NCBI RefSeq assembly: GCF_030445035.2
Contig: NC_080682.1
Span: 30,920,770 to 30,984,769, forward strand
Length of the DNA: 64,000 nt
Direction: 5' to 3'
Origin: Dasypus novemcinctus
Lineage: Eukaryota; Chordata; Mammalia; Cingulata; Dasypodidae
Shown here one piece after another: positions 25,900 to 38,765 of the stretch; position 1 is the stretch's first letter; each line of letters begins with the position of its first letter. The notes under the pieces are model-generated. The model did no database searches and was not told the DNA's origin. It saw only the letters and a list, made by a program, of their open reading frames with translations. Position numbers and translations under genes: made by a program.

Positions 25900-26705
25900 T
25901 TCAATCAGGAGGACCCTCCAGGGACCCTTACTGTGGCAGGTAAGATTATTAATTTCCTGATTGACTCAGGAGTCATATACTCTTTGTTGACCTGATGCTC
26001 CAGACCTCCCTCTTTCTGGATCTATATGGAGATGGGAGTAACTGGGAAGTCCAAAATTAGATCTTTCACCAAACCACTCCCTTGTAAAATGGGTCACCTA
26101 TCTGTAAGTCACCGGTTCCTAATTGTCCCTGAATGCCCTACTCTTCTCTTAGGCTGAGACCTCCTTTGTTTTCTAGGTGTCACTACCCAGCTAATAGATC
26201 CAACCCTAATTCCCGCAGTATCAACCATCTGCCTAGATGTGACTTTAGACTCAAACCTGCGTGCCCTCTCAGGTAGAGTTCCCCAGAAAATACTTTGGCA
26301 AATAAATATCTAAGTGTAGGACACATTTACCCCAAATTGGCCCTTTAGGTACCCCTGATCTCTGTTGCTTATAAAACTGACCAACCCTATCCCCATAAGC
26401 AATATCCCCTTGAGGAAGAAGGTATCAAAGTCCTTAGGTCCATAATTTAAAAATTTTTAGACAATGGCCTCTTAGTACCATGCCACTCTCCTTGTAACAC
26501 TTTACTTCTCCCAGTAAAAAAGCCTATTGGCACATACCAACTAGTCCAAGACTTAAGAGCAGTCAATAACTTTGTAGTACCAATCCTTATATAGTACCTT
26601 ATTAAACCAGATCTGCAAAACCACACCCTGGTTTACTGTTCTTGATTTAAAATGTGCCTTTTTCTGCATTCCACTTCACCCAGACTCTCAGTTTCTTTTC
26701 ACTTT
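25900..26705 (+). pseudogene. pol: ERV protease and partial reverse transcriptase remnant
   Basis: The protease follows gag directly. VAGKIINFLIDSG at about 25932-25970 holds the aspartyl-protease catalytic motif as DSG (DTG is commoner in retroviruses), followed by LPCKMGHLSVSHRFLIVPE and CPTLLLG. A stop falls soon after the catalytic motif. From about 26510 an RT piece reads [16 protein letters not shown], the gammaretroviral RT finger/palm sequence. Similarity fades near 26705, before the YxDD active site. RNase H, integrase, env and a 3' LTR were not found downstream, so the ERV is 3'-truncated. Confidence 0.75.
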
Positions 26706-27464
26706 TAAGTGTCAGGAGTCTTCAGAACTACCCTATTCATAGGCAGTATCTTGTTGTCTCCATTTACAGAGGAAACTAAAGCATGCAAATATATGATATT
26801 TCATTTCCATACAAATTTATTTGGTTAAATTTTCATGTTAAATTAACAATGGGGATATATTCATTATAACTAATCCAGTCATTTATATTTTCATAATTAC
26901 TGTAAAATGTGCACTTATACATTCAGAGGTAAAAAAAGAAGTTATTGCTTCAACTCTGTCAAGACAGAATAAAAGTAAACAAGACTGTAGAATCAAAGTC
27001 AACCTCAGAGAATATCAGATAATTTCTAGATCAACTATAAGTGTAGAGTTTAGTTCAATTCATTTGCATTGTCAATTTACAGAATAAAATTATCAGAGCA
27101 ATTTTTTACCTTTTATTGAATATAGAACCTCAAAGAAAATGTAAGCAACATATATGTGGAAATAGTAATTTATGGAGTTTATAATCTTGATGATCTTCAC
27201 AATCTTATTTGCTTTTCACAACTACTTATTGTGAATGGAAAAATCGGGATCTTTTCCAGCGAATCATTCTACCACAAAGACAGATAATGTGCAGACCTTC
27301 ATTCTTGCCTATATTAAATTATGCTACGTGCCTTTTCTCTGATTTTCTGAAAGTTAATGAATCCCACCCCTCACAACTACCACCACTATTCACCACAGGT
27401 AATATTAACTTTCCCTGATGATATATGTTTTGTAAGTGCAGAACACAAACTCTGAGGGCTAGAT
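26706..27464. other. AT-rich intergenic DNA
   Basis: No gene was recognised between the ERV break point and the downstream ancient repeat. Confidence 0.45.
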
Positions 27465-27650
27465 CTACCCATCCATACATTCATTCATCCATCCACCCAT
27501 TCTTCCATCTGTTTAACACATATTAATTGCACATGCAATGTAGCAGATTTTTTTAGAGGTGTTGGAAAATAAACAAATAATACATGTCCCATGCTGCCAT
27601 GAATGTTCCCATCTAGGTGGGTTAACAGACAAACATGATAAAGGATATAA
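27465..27650 (+). repeat. Ancient mammalian repeat (L2-like)
   Basis: Catccatacattcattcatc leads into sequence matching, with many changes, the common mammalian motif of an attcattcaacaaatatttattgagcac type followed by a 'ggtgttggaaaataaac' and 'cccatgctgccatgaa' block. I recall this as L2 or a similarly ancient element. Confidence 0.4.
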
Positions 27651-27922
27651 TGAGTCCCGTGTATTTCGGAAACACTAATTGAAGGGCACTTACATCTTCA
27701 TTTTGTAATTCAAGGAACGTTTACAAAGAAGAATTTGAGAGATGATATTCTTGGAAAAAGGGAACACAGCATTTTACTACTTTGATGATGAAAAGGTCTC
27801 TTTCCTTCTGGCAAATAATGGTAACTTTAAAATTGTTGAGGTATGAGGTAACTGCGGGGTAGTTGTACATGATGAGATTGGAAAAGAAGAGTAGGTTTCA
27901 TATGTTTGAAATGATTTAAATT

Positions 27923-28867
27923 CTAATTCATTTGAAAAGTCCAGTTTCTTTCTAATAGTTTTTTAAGTGCATTTTTTACATCCTTGTTTCTGAAGCTGTA
28001 GATTATTGGGTTAAACATGGGAAAGACAACTGTGTAAAACACTGCAATTACCTTATCAGTTTCTAGAGAGTAACTAGTCATAGGACGTAAGTACATAAAC
28101 AAGAGTGTCCCGTAAAATAAGGTGACTGCTATGAGATGGGAAGCACAGGTGGAGAATGTTTTACTTCTGCCTCTTGGAGACTTGATGCTCAAAACAGTGA
28201 TGAGGATGCAGAAGTAAGAAATAAATATGACTATGAAAGTGCTGCTCTGGATGAAGCCACACAAGACAAAGAGCAAAAGCTCATTGATATGGGTATCTGC
28301 ACAAGATAAAGCCAAGAGAGGTGGGATATCACAGAAAAAATGATTGACACGATTGGAATCACAAAATGGCAGCCTGAATGTAAAGCAGACATGAACCAGT
28401 GAAGTCACACTTCCACTGAAGTATGCCAACACAATGAAGCAAATACAGACTCTCCTGGACATAAGCGTAGAATAAAGCAATGGGTTACAGATAGCTGCAT
28501 AGCGATCATATGCCATTGCTGCCAGGATAAGGCACTCAGCATCAGCAAAACAAGCGAAAAAAAACATTTGTATTGCACAGCCAGAAGAAGAGATACTCTT
28601 CTTGGATGCTAAGAAATTCACCAGCATTTTAGGTGTGATTGCTGTAGAATAGCTGATGTCTAAGAAAGACAAATTGCTAAGAAAATAATACATGGGGATT
28701 TGAAGGCTTGAGTTGATTTTAACTAAGATCATTAAGCCCATATTTCCCACCACAGTTAATGTGTATACTATGAGAAATAACAGGAATAGTGTAATTCTGA
28801 GAGGTAGATACTCTGTGAATCCAACAAATATAAACTCAGTTGGCATGGTATAATTACTCTCCAACAT
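27923..28867 (-). CDS. Intact class II olfactory receptor (OR5-like)
   Basis: An odorant-binding GPCR that would act in the cilia of olfactory sensory neurons through G-olf. The 314-aa frame is uninterrupted and of normal OR length. I chose the Met at 28867 (MLESNYT); the frame stays open 56 codons further to 29035, but that extension is unlike OR N-termini and overlaps a CA repeat. Visible landmarks: N-glycosylation site N5-Y-T; GN at 41-42 in TM1; PMYYFLSN at 58-65; Cys97, partner of Cys179 in extracellular loop 2; [10 protein letters not shown] at 118-127; FFCDIPPLL at 177-185; KTFSTCASH at 236-244; [15 protein letters not shown] at 283-297. The last motif has Phe where Leu is usual. From recalled sequences OR5I/OR5W look closest, but the subfamily is uncertain. 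As in other ORs, the coding exon has no introns; any 5' non-coding exon was not located. Confidence 0.93.
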   Translation of the reverse strand: MLESNYTMPTEFIFVGFTEYLPLRITLFLLFLIVYTLTVVGNMGLMILVKINSSLQIPMYYFLSNLSFLDISYSTAITPKMLVNFLASKKSISSSGCAIQMFFFACFADAECLILAAMAYDRYAAICNPLLYSTLMSRRVCICFIVLAYFSGSVTSLVHVCFTFRLPFCDSNRVNHFFCDIPPLLALSCADTHINELLLFVLCGFIQSSTFIVIFISYFCILITVLSIKSPRGRSKTFSTCASHLIAVTLFYGTLLFMYLRPMTSYSLETDKVIAVFYTVVFPMFNPIIYSFRNKDVKNALKKLLERNWTFQMN

Positions 28868-29000
28868 CTTCTTGGTTTTCTTGCTTTTCCCATCCCAGAT
28901 AGATAGTATTAGAAGATATGATTTGGCTTGGGTGGTGGAAGAACTGGGAACACCTTTATTCTCTCCTCTAGAAAGCAAAGATAAAGTTAACAAAATCTTA

Positions 29001-29056
29001 TACACACACACACACACATACATATTTATATACACATATATATGTATATATATAGC
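29001..29056. repeat. (CA)n / (TA)n microsatellite
   Basis: A run of acacac from about 29002 followed by tatatacacatatatatgtatatatata. It lies about 135 bp upstream of the OR start codon. Confidence 0.9.
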
Positions 29057-29364
29057 ATTTTCTGGGTTTATTTTTTGGTTGTTTTGTATTTTTCTTTAAA
29101 GGAGAGTGCAACAACTCTTTAAAAGTTTTGTGCGATAGGAAATAATATTAGTTACTTTTAATTTGAAAAGGAATGTATAAAACTCAGTTGATGAGACCTG
29201 GTAAAATTACAAGAATTGGCAGAATCTTTGGAGAAAAATCTCCATTTTTCCAATCTTAAAGTCACATCCTTTAATGGAAAGGAAAGTAGAGTTAAGAAAA
29301 AGTTCTGGGAAAAAAATTCCCTCAGATAAACAACATAATTGTACAATAGAAAATTCGTCATTTG

Positions 29365-29545
29365 GGGAGGTAGCTTAACTACATAGTTGAAAGTGTGGTA
29401 GTTTTCCAAGAGATGATTGGGTTCAAATCTTGGCTTTGTAACTTATTGATGTGTGACATTTGTAAAGGTACTTAAAAATTTGTGATGGTGGGACAATTAA
29501 ATGAGCAAATATTTGTTAGTTATTTACGTAACTGCCACTTTATAA
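29365..29545 (+). repeat. MIR SINE
   Basis: It contains gattgggttcaaatcttggctttgtaacttattgatgtgtgac in order, matching the MIR core (tRNA box B, 'cttggct', then 'tgtgac'). Confidence 0.7.
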
Positions 29546-29869
29546 GAACCAAGTGAGTATTCATTAAATAGCTTGAAATATCCAAATAGTTGTCTAAACC
29601 AGTATAAAAAAGTTTTCCTTGAAGTCATTTTCATCAAACTATAACTAAAGATTTAACATCAAAGAATAATTAAGTACTCTAAAAATACCAAATTTACAAG
29701 ATTATTTGTTACTGACTCCAAAGGAGCATATCTAGTAAGATATCAGTATCAGCATCGTCCTTTTTATTGTAAAGAAACACTCTACACAAATCTCCAGTTC
29801 ATCTTATTTGCCTGCTTATCTGGTTTGTATTTAGTATCACTTGCACAAAAGAGGCCATACCTTGGAAGA

Positions 29870-30045
29870 ATAGGAAAAGAGTAAGAGTCTGAGGTCACTG
29901 ATCTAACTCTGTCTTAATACTCCAAATCATTTCATCTTTATGCCATCATCTCCTCATTTATAAAGTTGGAAATGGTACCTACTCTGTTAATTATGCAAGG
30001 TTGTCCTCTGAGGTTAATGAGACACATTTTAAAACTCTATAATTG
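29870..30045 (+). repeat. MIR SINE fragment
   Basis: The order tcctcatttataaagttgg then tggtacctactctg then aggttaatgagacaca matches the 3' half of MIR (consensus: tcatctgtaaaatgg, gtacctacctcat, aggattaaatgag). Confidence 0.65.
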
Positions 30046-30389
30046 GAGCTTTTATATTTTTTTGTAGATTATTGATACAAATTATTAAAAATCAGACATG
30101 TTTGCCAAAACATGCTTTATTTCCTCACTGGAAACAACAAACACATGAACAAATAAAAATTAACAACTTCACAAAATTTCACCAAACAGAAATAAAAATT
30201 CACCACCACTACCACCACTGCCATCAAGACCACCATCACAACAACATAACAAAAAAGGCCAATTCTAACTTTTCCTTTCCTTGACTAGTTTTCATTTAAA
30301 TCAAATACAACTTTGGTACACTGTGATAAAATATCTAATTATCTTATTGATGATGATGATGATGATTAAAATAATGTCTAAAAATAATG

Positions 30390-30740
30390 TAAAATATGTC
30401 AAGAAATTTGCCAAGCAAATTTTGTTTAATTTCATAATTATTATATAAAATAGATATAGTTGTTTCTGTTTTGTACAGATGAGAAAGCTGGTGCACAGAG
30501 AATGTAATTAAGGTGCCAAATTTAGGTGCCCAATTTCATAGACAGTCTCTTGTTCCCATTTATTAATCAAAATACTCTAGTGCCTATGACATTATATTAT
30601 TTTCTACTCTTGTCAATAATTTGTGATAGGCACATGTTAATGCAGAAAGGAACCTCAGTAATTACCTTATCTGCACCCTTATTTTTCAGATAAGATGACT
30701 AAGTCACATTTACAAGATCAATCAGTGACATGTCCATTAA
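30390..30740 (-). repeat. Two antisense MIR-like SINE fragments
   Basis: Ttttgtacagatgagaaagctggtgcacagag (30472-30503) is the antisense MIR core (ttttacagatgaggaaactgaggcacagag). A second, weaker match, tttttcagataagatgactaagtcac, lies at 30682-30707 after gaacctcagtaatt, like MIR3/MamSINE types. Confidence 0.6.
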
Positions 30741-31104
30741 TCATTTTAATGAATATGAATCTTATATTCATAAACCACTTATAAATTTCTTTAGATCAAA
30801 GCCCATGTTTCTTCCTTGAATTCCCATGTAGCATGAAAATTGTTTAGGGGTTCAGTGGTCAAAAGCTGAAAAAGAGAACAATTTCACTTATATATGATTC
30901 ATCTCAGGCCACTCTGAGTTCAGAGCAGAGAAATCTCCTGAAACAAGTTTATCCTCACTGGTTAATATCTCACTTAACAAAGTTGCTATTTTTCATAGGT
31001 GCCCATTAATGGATTTTCATTTCACACTAGGAAGAAGATATGTAGAGGAGAGAGAAATTAGTGCTAACCACACTCAATTCTTTCTCTCTTCTTTTCAAAT
31101 GGCA

Positions 31105-31255
31105 TTGTACTGTGGCAGTTCGGCAAAACTGAATTAGAATTAGGCACATCTGAGTTTAACATCAGGTCTGACATCTAATCTTTTATAAGGCATTGAACTC
31201 TTCTATGTGTCAATTTTTTTTCTTCTTTAAATAGAGTACTGATACATCATAAATT
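31105..31255 (+). repeat. Diverged MIR fragment
   Basis: The order gaattaggcacatctgagtttaa, ggtctgacat, aggcattgaactcttc resembles MIR with many changes. Confidence 0.4.
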
Positions 31256-32334
31256 TGAAATCAGTATTAAACTAAATTATCATAACATATTTTAAAGGAT
31301 TTATTTTAATTCAGATGTATCAAAATGTTTACATTACCTAATATCAATTATCAATAACCATATTATTATTTTTTAAATAATTTGTATCTGGCTTTAAAAG
31401 ATCTCTGAGTTGATATTTATAAAAACAAAAACAAAATAATCAACCATACTGTGGGTAAATATATGCTAAATGCTCATAGACTCAGTTTCAGTTTACTGAT
31501 GCATGGAATTAATTAAACCAGTGAATTCCCCCAAATTCTAAAATAGGCAAAGTCAGCTTGCCTCTCGTGGCAATAAGGTGCACAACAAATTGGGTAGCAT
31601 TTTTTGGGAAATACCATGGGTAAGGGCAATTCAAATCTATGCTACCACCACACTCACCTTCTCCCCTCACCCACTAACATACACAAAAACTGAAGTTCAA
31701 CACAGGCTCAACTCACAGGTTCAGTAATGATACCTTTAATCTAAGGGCAGTCCATTATCATAGCTACATTCACTGAGTTTGTTGAAACTTTAGGAAATTG
31801 GTTACCTACCTTAGACCCATATAGAATTTTGAATTGTGAAATATATTTTGTTCAGATGTTATAGTTTTTCCCTCCAGGTTTTAGAAATAGGTCTTAAAAA
31901 AGATGCGTATTTATCTTCTAGTCTGTTACTAGTGGGAAATTATCCCAGGATAAACCCCAATCTCAGGAGAATTTTGAATAGGCAATTAATTCTTTTCCAT
32001 TGAGACTGATTTCTTTTAAATGAAAAAGATGAAGTGAGGGTACACAATGGATATGATGAAACCAGTTAGAACATATGTAACCATTGTTGGAAGATCTTTT
32101 GTACAAAAAAGAAGAAAACACCTTTAATTTCCCCAGTCTGTAGTGAAAACATGATTTCTTATTCAAATTCTGAGAATTGTATTAGTTCCCATTATCAATT
32201 CATAGACTTAAATGAACTTTACAGCATTTAGTTATGTAAGGGAATGTAAAGGTATAAGATCAGTTCTCTTGAGATGAGTTCCAAGCACCATATTTGCATT
32301 CTCAAACATTTCAGAATCTGGAAGGAAATATAAA
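31256..32334. other. Intergenic DNA, no gene recognised
   Basis: No open frame or repeat in this stretch could be named. Confidence 0.45.
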
Positions 32335-32545
32335 TTGAATGATAAAATGTAGGAGTAAGAGTTTATGGCTCAGGCAACCTCAGTTTGAATCTTGGTTTTG
32401 CCATTTCACACCTGTGAGAGCTTGAGTTACTTATTTAATTTTCTCTTTTAATTTTTAAATTGTGAAAAATAACTCCTCACCTTATAAGACTCTCCTAAGG
32501 ATTTAGTGATTTAACACATTAAGTACTCAGAACTTTTGCTGAATG
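32335..32545 (+). repeat. MIR SINE
   Basis: Contains cctcagtttgaatcttggttttgccatttcacacctgtgagagcttgagttactta in order and ends with ggatttagtgatttaacacattaagtactcagaac, following MIR through most of its length. Confidence 0.75.
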
Positions 32546-35500
32546 GATTGTTCATATAATGAATATTTACAGTAATATTTCTTAATACTTTGAAATGCAG
32601 CTTCAGATTAACTTTCTTTAGATATTGACACTGGCACAGTCTATATATTAAAATTCTTTAAGTAGACAGAATGGAGAATGGATAAATATGGCATGCCAAC
32701 CTTACTGCAACCACCAGCCTCTATCCAATATCTGGAGGGAAAATTGAAATGAATTGTAGCTGCCAGAGTAGCTTCTTTTCTAGAAAGTAGAAAATCAGTG
32801 TGTCTATATTAAAAAACAACAACAAAACAAAGACTCTCTTTCCTCATTCAAAATAACAAAGTGTGTGAGGAATTAAGTGCTGGAAAACACAGAATGAAGA
32901 GCTGGAAAAACTGCAAAAGTGAGAAGAGGAGCCACAGTCATTTTGCTTTAATTTTTTTCTCCTTTTTCCTTTAAGGAAACAGTAACTTGCCCTCTGTCCA
33001 CCCCTCCCCCCCACCACCCAATTTAAACAATTTCCTAGGTGTACTTTTTAAATATCTGATTGTAAAGGCAATTTTCCTTTCCACATATAATATATGCATT
33101 ATCCTTAACTGTAAAGGTTGTATCATGTTTTATAAATATGTTGGCTGCAAAGAGAACAGCAATAACCAAAAAATACAAAGCAGAAAAAAAAAAAAAAAAA
33201 AAACCAAAAACAAAACACTTCAATCACTTTAAGAAAATTAATTTGCTGAAAGGATATTGTATAACTCTTAGAACTGACAAGTAAGCTGGAAAACTAGATT
33301 GAAAAAGCTGACAGGAGGTATTGGAAGCAGGACAGAGTGAAGATCTTTTCTTAGGAAATCTGCTTCACATATAGCAAGTTCTCTGAGACATTTAATACTT
33401 CTTTACTCTCTGTTTTTTAAAAATAAATATTACTAAACTATATTTTTATACATCGATTGCTTTATGTTTTAACATTATAAACAAGATGTCATACAATTTG
33501 TTTTTATATATTTCTTGTGTTTTTCTTCAGCCTTCCATTTAAATACATGGTCTTCCATCCTTTAATTTCAGTCTTTTATAGCATTCTACTTCATGAATGT
33601 GCCATAATTAAATTTTCTATTACCTTCTATGGTGGCAAATGGCTTCTATGAATATGACTGTGCACATAATTTGGTACACATGTCCAAGAGTTTATTTAGG
33701 GCCATCCCTACATGTGGAAATGATTGGATATAGGGTACACATATGTTCAACTTTAAAATATAACAAACTGTTCTCTAAAATTTTTTGTTCTTATTTAGAC
33801 TCTCAACAACATTGCATAATACCTCAGGAGCCATATCTTTGCTAAGACTTTTAATTAGGAGACTTTAACATTTTTCCTAACCTAGTAGAATTGGAAAGTT
33901 ATTTTATAAGGTAGAGATCATTCTTATTTTTAAAAATGTAGAAAGCATTCTTCTCCATTCTTATAATTAATGGGAAATATGGAAAAAGGAAATAGATATT
34001 ACTATATATTTAAAAGGAAAATATGCCTTATTCATCTTCCATGTCACCTTTATAATGTATTAAATTAAGTTTTTGATTGAAGTGTAGATTTATTTCTAGA
34101 TTCTCTATCTTGTGATATCTATTGATGATAAATGTTATTCATTGATCAATTTTCCTTCATACAGTGAAATTAATATATATTTCTTCAGGGATGGCATGGT
34201 TCTTTATGTTCTGGGTTATTTCTCATCTAAAAAAATACAATCACCTTGTCACTTTCATGTAGAAAAATTTTGAAATTCTGTTTGGAATTAAGTTGCACTC
34301 ATAGATCAATTTTTAAAAGTCATATCGTGAAATTATTGATCTTTTTCAAAACCCTGGATTACTTTAATTATTTTGGTATTTTTTTAATATCTTATATTGA
34401 TGATGTTTTTAGTTTTCCCCTACAACCATTTTTAGTATCTGGCATTATATGTAATTTTTTTCTGTGGAAACTTGTATATTAAAAAATTTATCCTTTTAAA
34501 AATTACATTCTAGTATTTGTCTCAAGAAAAGAAATGCATCCTTTTCATATATTGATTCCATTTTCAGCATACCAGACACATTCCTTTATTAATTCCCATA
34601 ATTGACAACATACTTTTTCACAAGAGTCTATTCCTATCCCTCTGCTTTTCAAAATTTCATTTGTTTTCCTGTGCCAGCTATAGCCTTCTGTGAATCATTA
34701 CCTAGAATTGGTGACAGTGGGCATGATATTTTACATAATTGTAAAGTGAATGTCAGTAAACTTTTACATCAGCTTTGAGATAATGATATAAAATCATTCT
34801 TAGGTATTGACTGAAATGTGTTTGAGTGTTTAAATGCAATTTATCTAGCTTGCCCTATACCATTAAAGATATGAAGGAACATAGAAAAATTATTCCTCAG
34901 AACTCTAAATCATTGATCTTTTAGAACCAAAATTAAAGCTTCCAAATCAGAAAACTTTAACCCATAAATTGCACAAAGGCATCACATATGAAAGCATTTT
35001 CCTACTATTTAGAAAGTGTCACCAGTTCAACTTTCCTCCACAACTTTTCAGTGCAAATCCTCCCACCTTGAGAGACATAAAAACTGTTTATAGTGAATGC
35101 CCAATGAGTCTTCCTAACAGTAATATGTGGTATTTTCTGAACTTTAATTCAAAGAGCTACAATGAATTAATCCTGAAGGGATAAATGTCAAGACATCATA
35201 TGCAGAGAGAGTTGATGAATATATGGTAAAAAACAGGAACTTGCCCTGCCTCCCTTTTTCACTGTTAGTGTAATGAATCCCTTTGAAATTGTGAAATGTT
35301 TCCTTTTTTATTAGGGAATATATGGGAATAATCAACAGAGCTTCTCCTAATCTAAATTTGGCTCTCAAGAGAAATCAATATACATTACAATTATTTAATG
35401 ATTTAATATAATTTTCATTCTTCCATATGAAAAAAAAAAAGTTAGCTATTTCAGCAACATAATTGGCCACAACAGAACCTACCTTTTTTCACTGTTCTTA

Positions 35501-35589
35501 AATTTACAGTTTATTAGTTACATTTGCTTTATTTAAATAAAAAAGTTGTTATAGTAAAATGTTAGAGTCCCGAGGAAAATTCTATTGCA
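32546..35589. other. AT-rich intergenic DNA
   Basis: No gene was seen. A 21-base poly-A run sits at 33184-33203. ORFs here (32987, 33639, 34246, 34969, 35144) have no recognisable similarity. Confidence 0.45.
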
Positions 35590-35640
35590 TACAGGACTCT
35601 CACTATGAACCAAAAAACATAAATAGATTAAAAGTGAAAG

Positions 35641-36354
35641 GATGGCGTTTCAATTTGCTAAAACTGCTGGGAACAAAATATCATAAATAGTTTGGCTTTT
35701 ACAATAGGGATTTATGAGGGGAAATTCTTACAATTCTGAGGCCATGGAAATGTCCAAATCTGCATCATCTTAGGTGCTTTCTCACTAAACGTTGGCTGCT
35801 GCCAGATCTTGGACTTCTGCCACATGGAAAGGCAATGAGCACCTCTCCATCTGGATCTTTGCCTTCTCCTCCAGGCTCCTTTCTTCCCGAGCTAAGTTGT
35901 GAATGATCAAGCATATAACAGCACTTGTCTCTTTTTGGGTGTGCTGCACCATGTGTTTAGCCTCTTGGGGGCCTCTTTCCATTCCTCTCTGTGCTCTGCT
36001 ATTTCCAATCTCTGGCCTCCAAGACCTCTGTCTCAGGGATACTTTGTCTTTCTGTGACTGCAGGTGACCCTGGAATCCTTTCTTATATAGCAGGGTAAAA
36101 TGACAGCTCTCTTTCTCTGTATGTTTCTGTTTTCAGTTCTCCACTCATATATAAAATTCAAGAAGAAGGACAGAGAACCAACCTGGGTCACACTTCACTG
36201 ATGTAGGCCAATCAAAGACCCTAAAGCAATCTAATCAAACACGATCTAATCAAACTTCCCTTAATTGAATCTGATCCAATCAAACGGCCCTAAACCCACA
36301 GTGAAGGACATGATCTTTTCTGGGATTCACAAAATTTCAAACTGTCACAGATGG
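35641..36354 (-). mobile_element. Solo LTR-like element with 5-bp target-site duplication
   Basis: The 704-bp insertion (35646-36349) is flanked by gatgg at 35641-35645 and 36350-36354 and interrupts L1 sequence. On the minus strand it begins TGTGACAGTTTGAA. It shares its organisation with 60478-61035: atttgctaaa/agtcagccaaa end, ttggcttttacaatagg, and a ctaatcaaac-rich block near the other end. A 5-bp duplication and this start fit an ERVL/MaLR-type LTR. The minus-strand ORF at 35785-35982 is not a gene. Confidence 0.7.
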
Positions 36355-37363
36355 TAAAAGATATTCCATGCAAAGAGTAACCAAAATGAGCTGGCGTAGC
36401 TATGCTAATATCAGATAAAATGTACTTTGAGTTAAAGGCTGCTACATTAGACACAAAAGTACATGATATATTAAGAAAGGGCCAATCCACCAAGAAAAAT
36501 AACAATTATAAATATCTAATCACCTACCCACAGGGTCCCAAAATATATGAGGTAAATGCTTGAAAACCTGAAGGGAGAAATAATAATTGGAGACTTCAGT
36601 ACACCATTCTCATCAATTGATACAATGTCTAGAGAGAAACTCAATAAGGAAACAGAGCATGAATAATAAAAAAAAGAAATGAACTAGACCTGAAAGAACT
36701 AAACAGAATATTATACCCCAAAAGAGCAGGATACACATTTTTCTCCAGGGTACCTGGATCATTGTCTAGAATAAACCACATGTTGAGTCACAAACAAGTA
36801 TATTTTGAATAATTGAAATTATAAAATGAAACTTCTCTGATCATAATGAAATAAGTTGGAAATTAATAAAAGACATAGAACAGGAAGTTCAAAAAATATA
36901 TTGAAGTTGATTAATACACTTTTAAGCAATCAGGACACCAAAGGAAAAAATAAAAGAGAAATCAATAAATACATTGAGATAAATGAAAATGAAAACTCAA
37001 CACAGCAAAACATGGGCTACAGTGCTAAGAGTGAAATTTAAACTCTCAATGTTTACATTAAAAAAAAAAAGAAAGCTAAAATCAAAGACCTTACTGCATA
37101 CCTGGAGCATCTAGGAAAAGAACAGCAAACTAAACCTAAAACAAGCAAAAGGAAAGAAATAACAAAAATTAGAGAATAAATAAATGAAACAGACAATTAA
37201 AAAACAAAAATAAAAACATAGTCGAGAGCATTAACAACCCAAAATTTGATTGCATGAAAGGATCAATAAAATTGGCAAACATAAGCTACCATGACAAAGA
37301 AAAAAATACTGTAAAGAAATAAAATCATAAATGAGAGGGGTATACTACTACTGACCCCACAGC

Positions 37364-38765
37364 ATATGGGAACTTCCTATATATATATATTTTTTGTACA
37401 CTTTGCATGAATTGTATGCTTTATCAATGTGTCAATAAAGTTGATTTGTTTAAAAAAAATTTTTGTGTCTTTTTTTAATTCAGTTTTTTAAATATTACAT
37501 TCAAGAAATATGAGGTCCCCATATATCCCCAATCCCCTCACCCCACTACTCCCCTCATAGCAATATTCTCCTCCATCATCATGACACATTCATTGCCTTT
37601 GGTGAATATATCTCTGAGCATCACTGCACCTCATGGTCAACGGTCCACATCATAGCCCACACTCTCCCACGTTCCATCCAGTGGGTCATGGGAGGACCTA
37701 CAATGTCTGGTAATTGTCCCTGCAGCACCACCCAGGACAACTCCAAGTTCTGAAAACACCTCCACATCTCATCTCTTCCTCCCATTCCCCACACCCAGCA
37801 GCCACCATGGCCACTTTCTCCACAGCAATGCCACATTTTCTTTGATTACTAATCACAATAGTTCATGAATAGAATATCAGTAAGTCCACTCTAATCCATA
37901 TTCTATTCCTCCATCCTGTGGACTTTGGATTGGTTGTGTCCATTCCACATCTATGTCAAGAGGGGGCTTAGATTCCACATGGATGCTGGGAGTAATCCTC
38001 CTGCTTTCAGTTGTAGGCACTCTTGGCTCCATAGTGTGGTGGTTGACCTTCTTCAACTCCATGTTAGCTGAGTAGGGTAAGTCCAATAAACCAGAGTGTA
38101 GGAGCTGAAGTCTGTTGAGGCTCAGGGCCTGGCTATCATATTGTCAGTCCAGAGATTCAGATCCCCTGGGTATATCTTAAACCCCAGCACCAACTACAGT
38201 TCTGGTAAAGTAACAGGAATGGCTTGCGAAAAGAGATCACATCTGAGTCCAGCTCCATCACATAGAAACACCAACTTCAAAGAAGGGCCAACTGATAAGG
38301 CAGTGAACTCCATCTGCCATGACCATCAAACCTGTGGGTCTCTGTAGCCCTCAGAAGAACCAATACCTGGGGTTGTATCTACTTTATCTGTTTCTGGGAC
38401 TCTGCTGAGGTGTGCATAAATGCAACCCCGCTGATAACCTCCCGGCTCTTTTTTAGAGACTCAGCCATATGAACTCATTTGTCCTTTCCATTTCCCCCTT
38501 GATTAAGGTCAAAAAGCATTTTTAACTGATATTATTATATGTAGACAGAGATATTCTGCTGGTCTGAGTTGAACCTTTTATTCAAGCTCATTTTCTAGTT
38601 ACATCATCAGCTGGTACTTGGTAGTGATCTCTCGGCACCAGGGAGGCTCATCCCCGGAAGTCATGTCCCACACTGGGGGAAGGCAACAAATTTACTATAT
38701 TTTTAAAGTAACATGTTGTGTGATCTATGAATCTTTTAAAAATAAGTAAAAAATATTTTTGAAAA
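37364..38765 (-). mobile_element. Nested L1 3'-end insertion (antisense)
   Basis: It interrupts the plus-strand L1. The main part, 37480-38690, is on the minus strand a close match to 14640-15790 of the large L1, including gtgggacatgac near its 5' end, gatggagctggactcagat, ggactgacaatatgatagcc and the final gacctcatattt block. It is therefore a 5'-truncated copy of that 3' UTR. Between 37364 and 37455 lies a separate short piece with its own plus-strand AATAAA and A-run, of unclear origin. Confidence 0.75.

Noticed and set aside
28868..29035. N-terminal extension of the olfactory receptor
   Set aside because: 56 extra residues are partly encoded by the CA/TA microsatellite and unlike OR N-termini; the Met at 28867 gives the usual length.
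30072..30284. 70-codon frame with His-rich end
   Set aside because: It comes from a caccac/accacc-rich simple sequence with no gene context.
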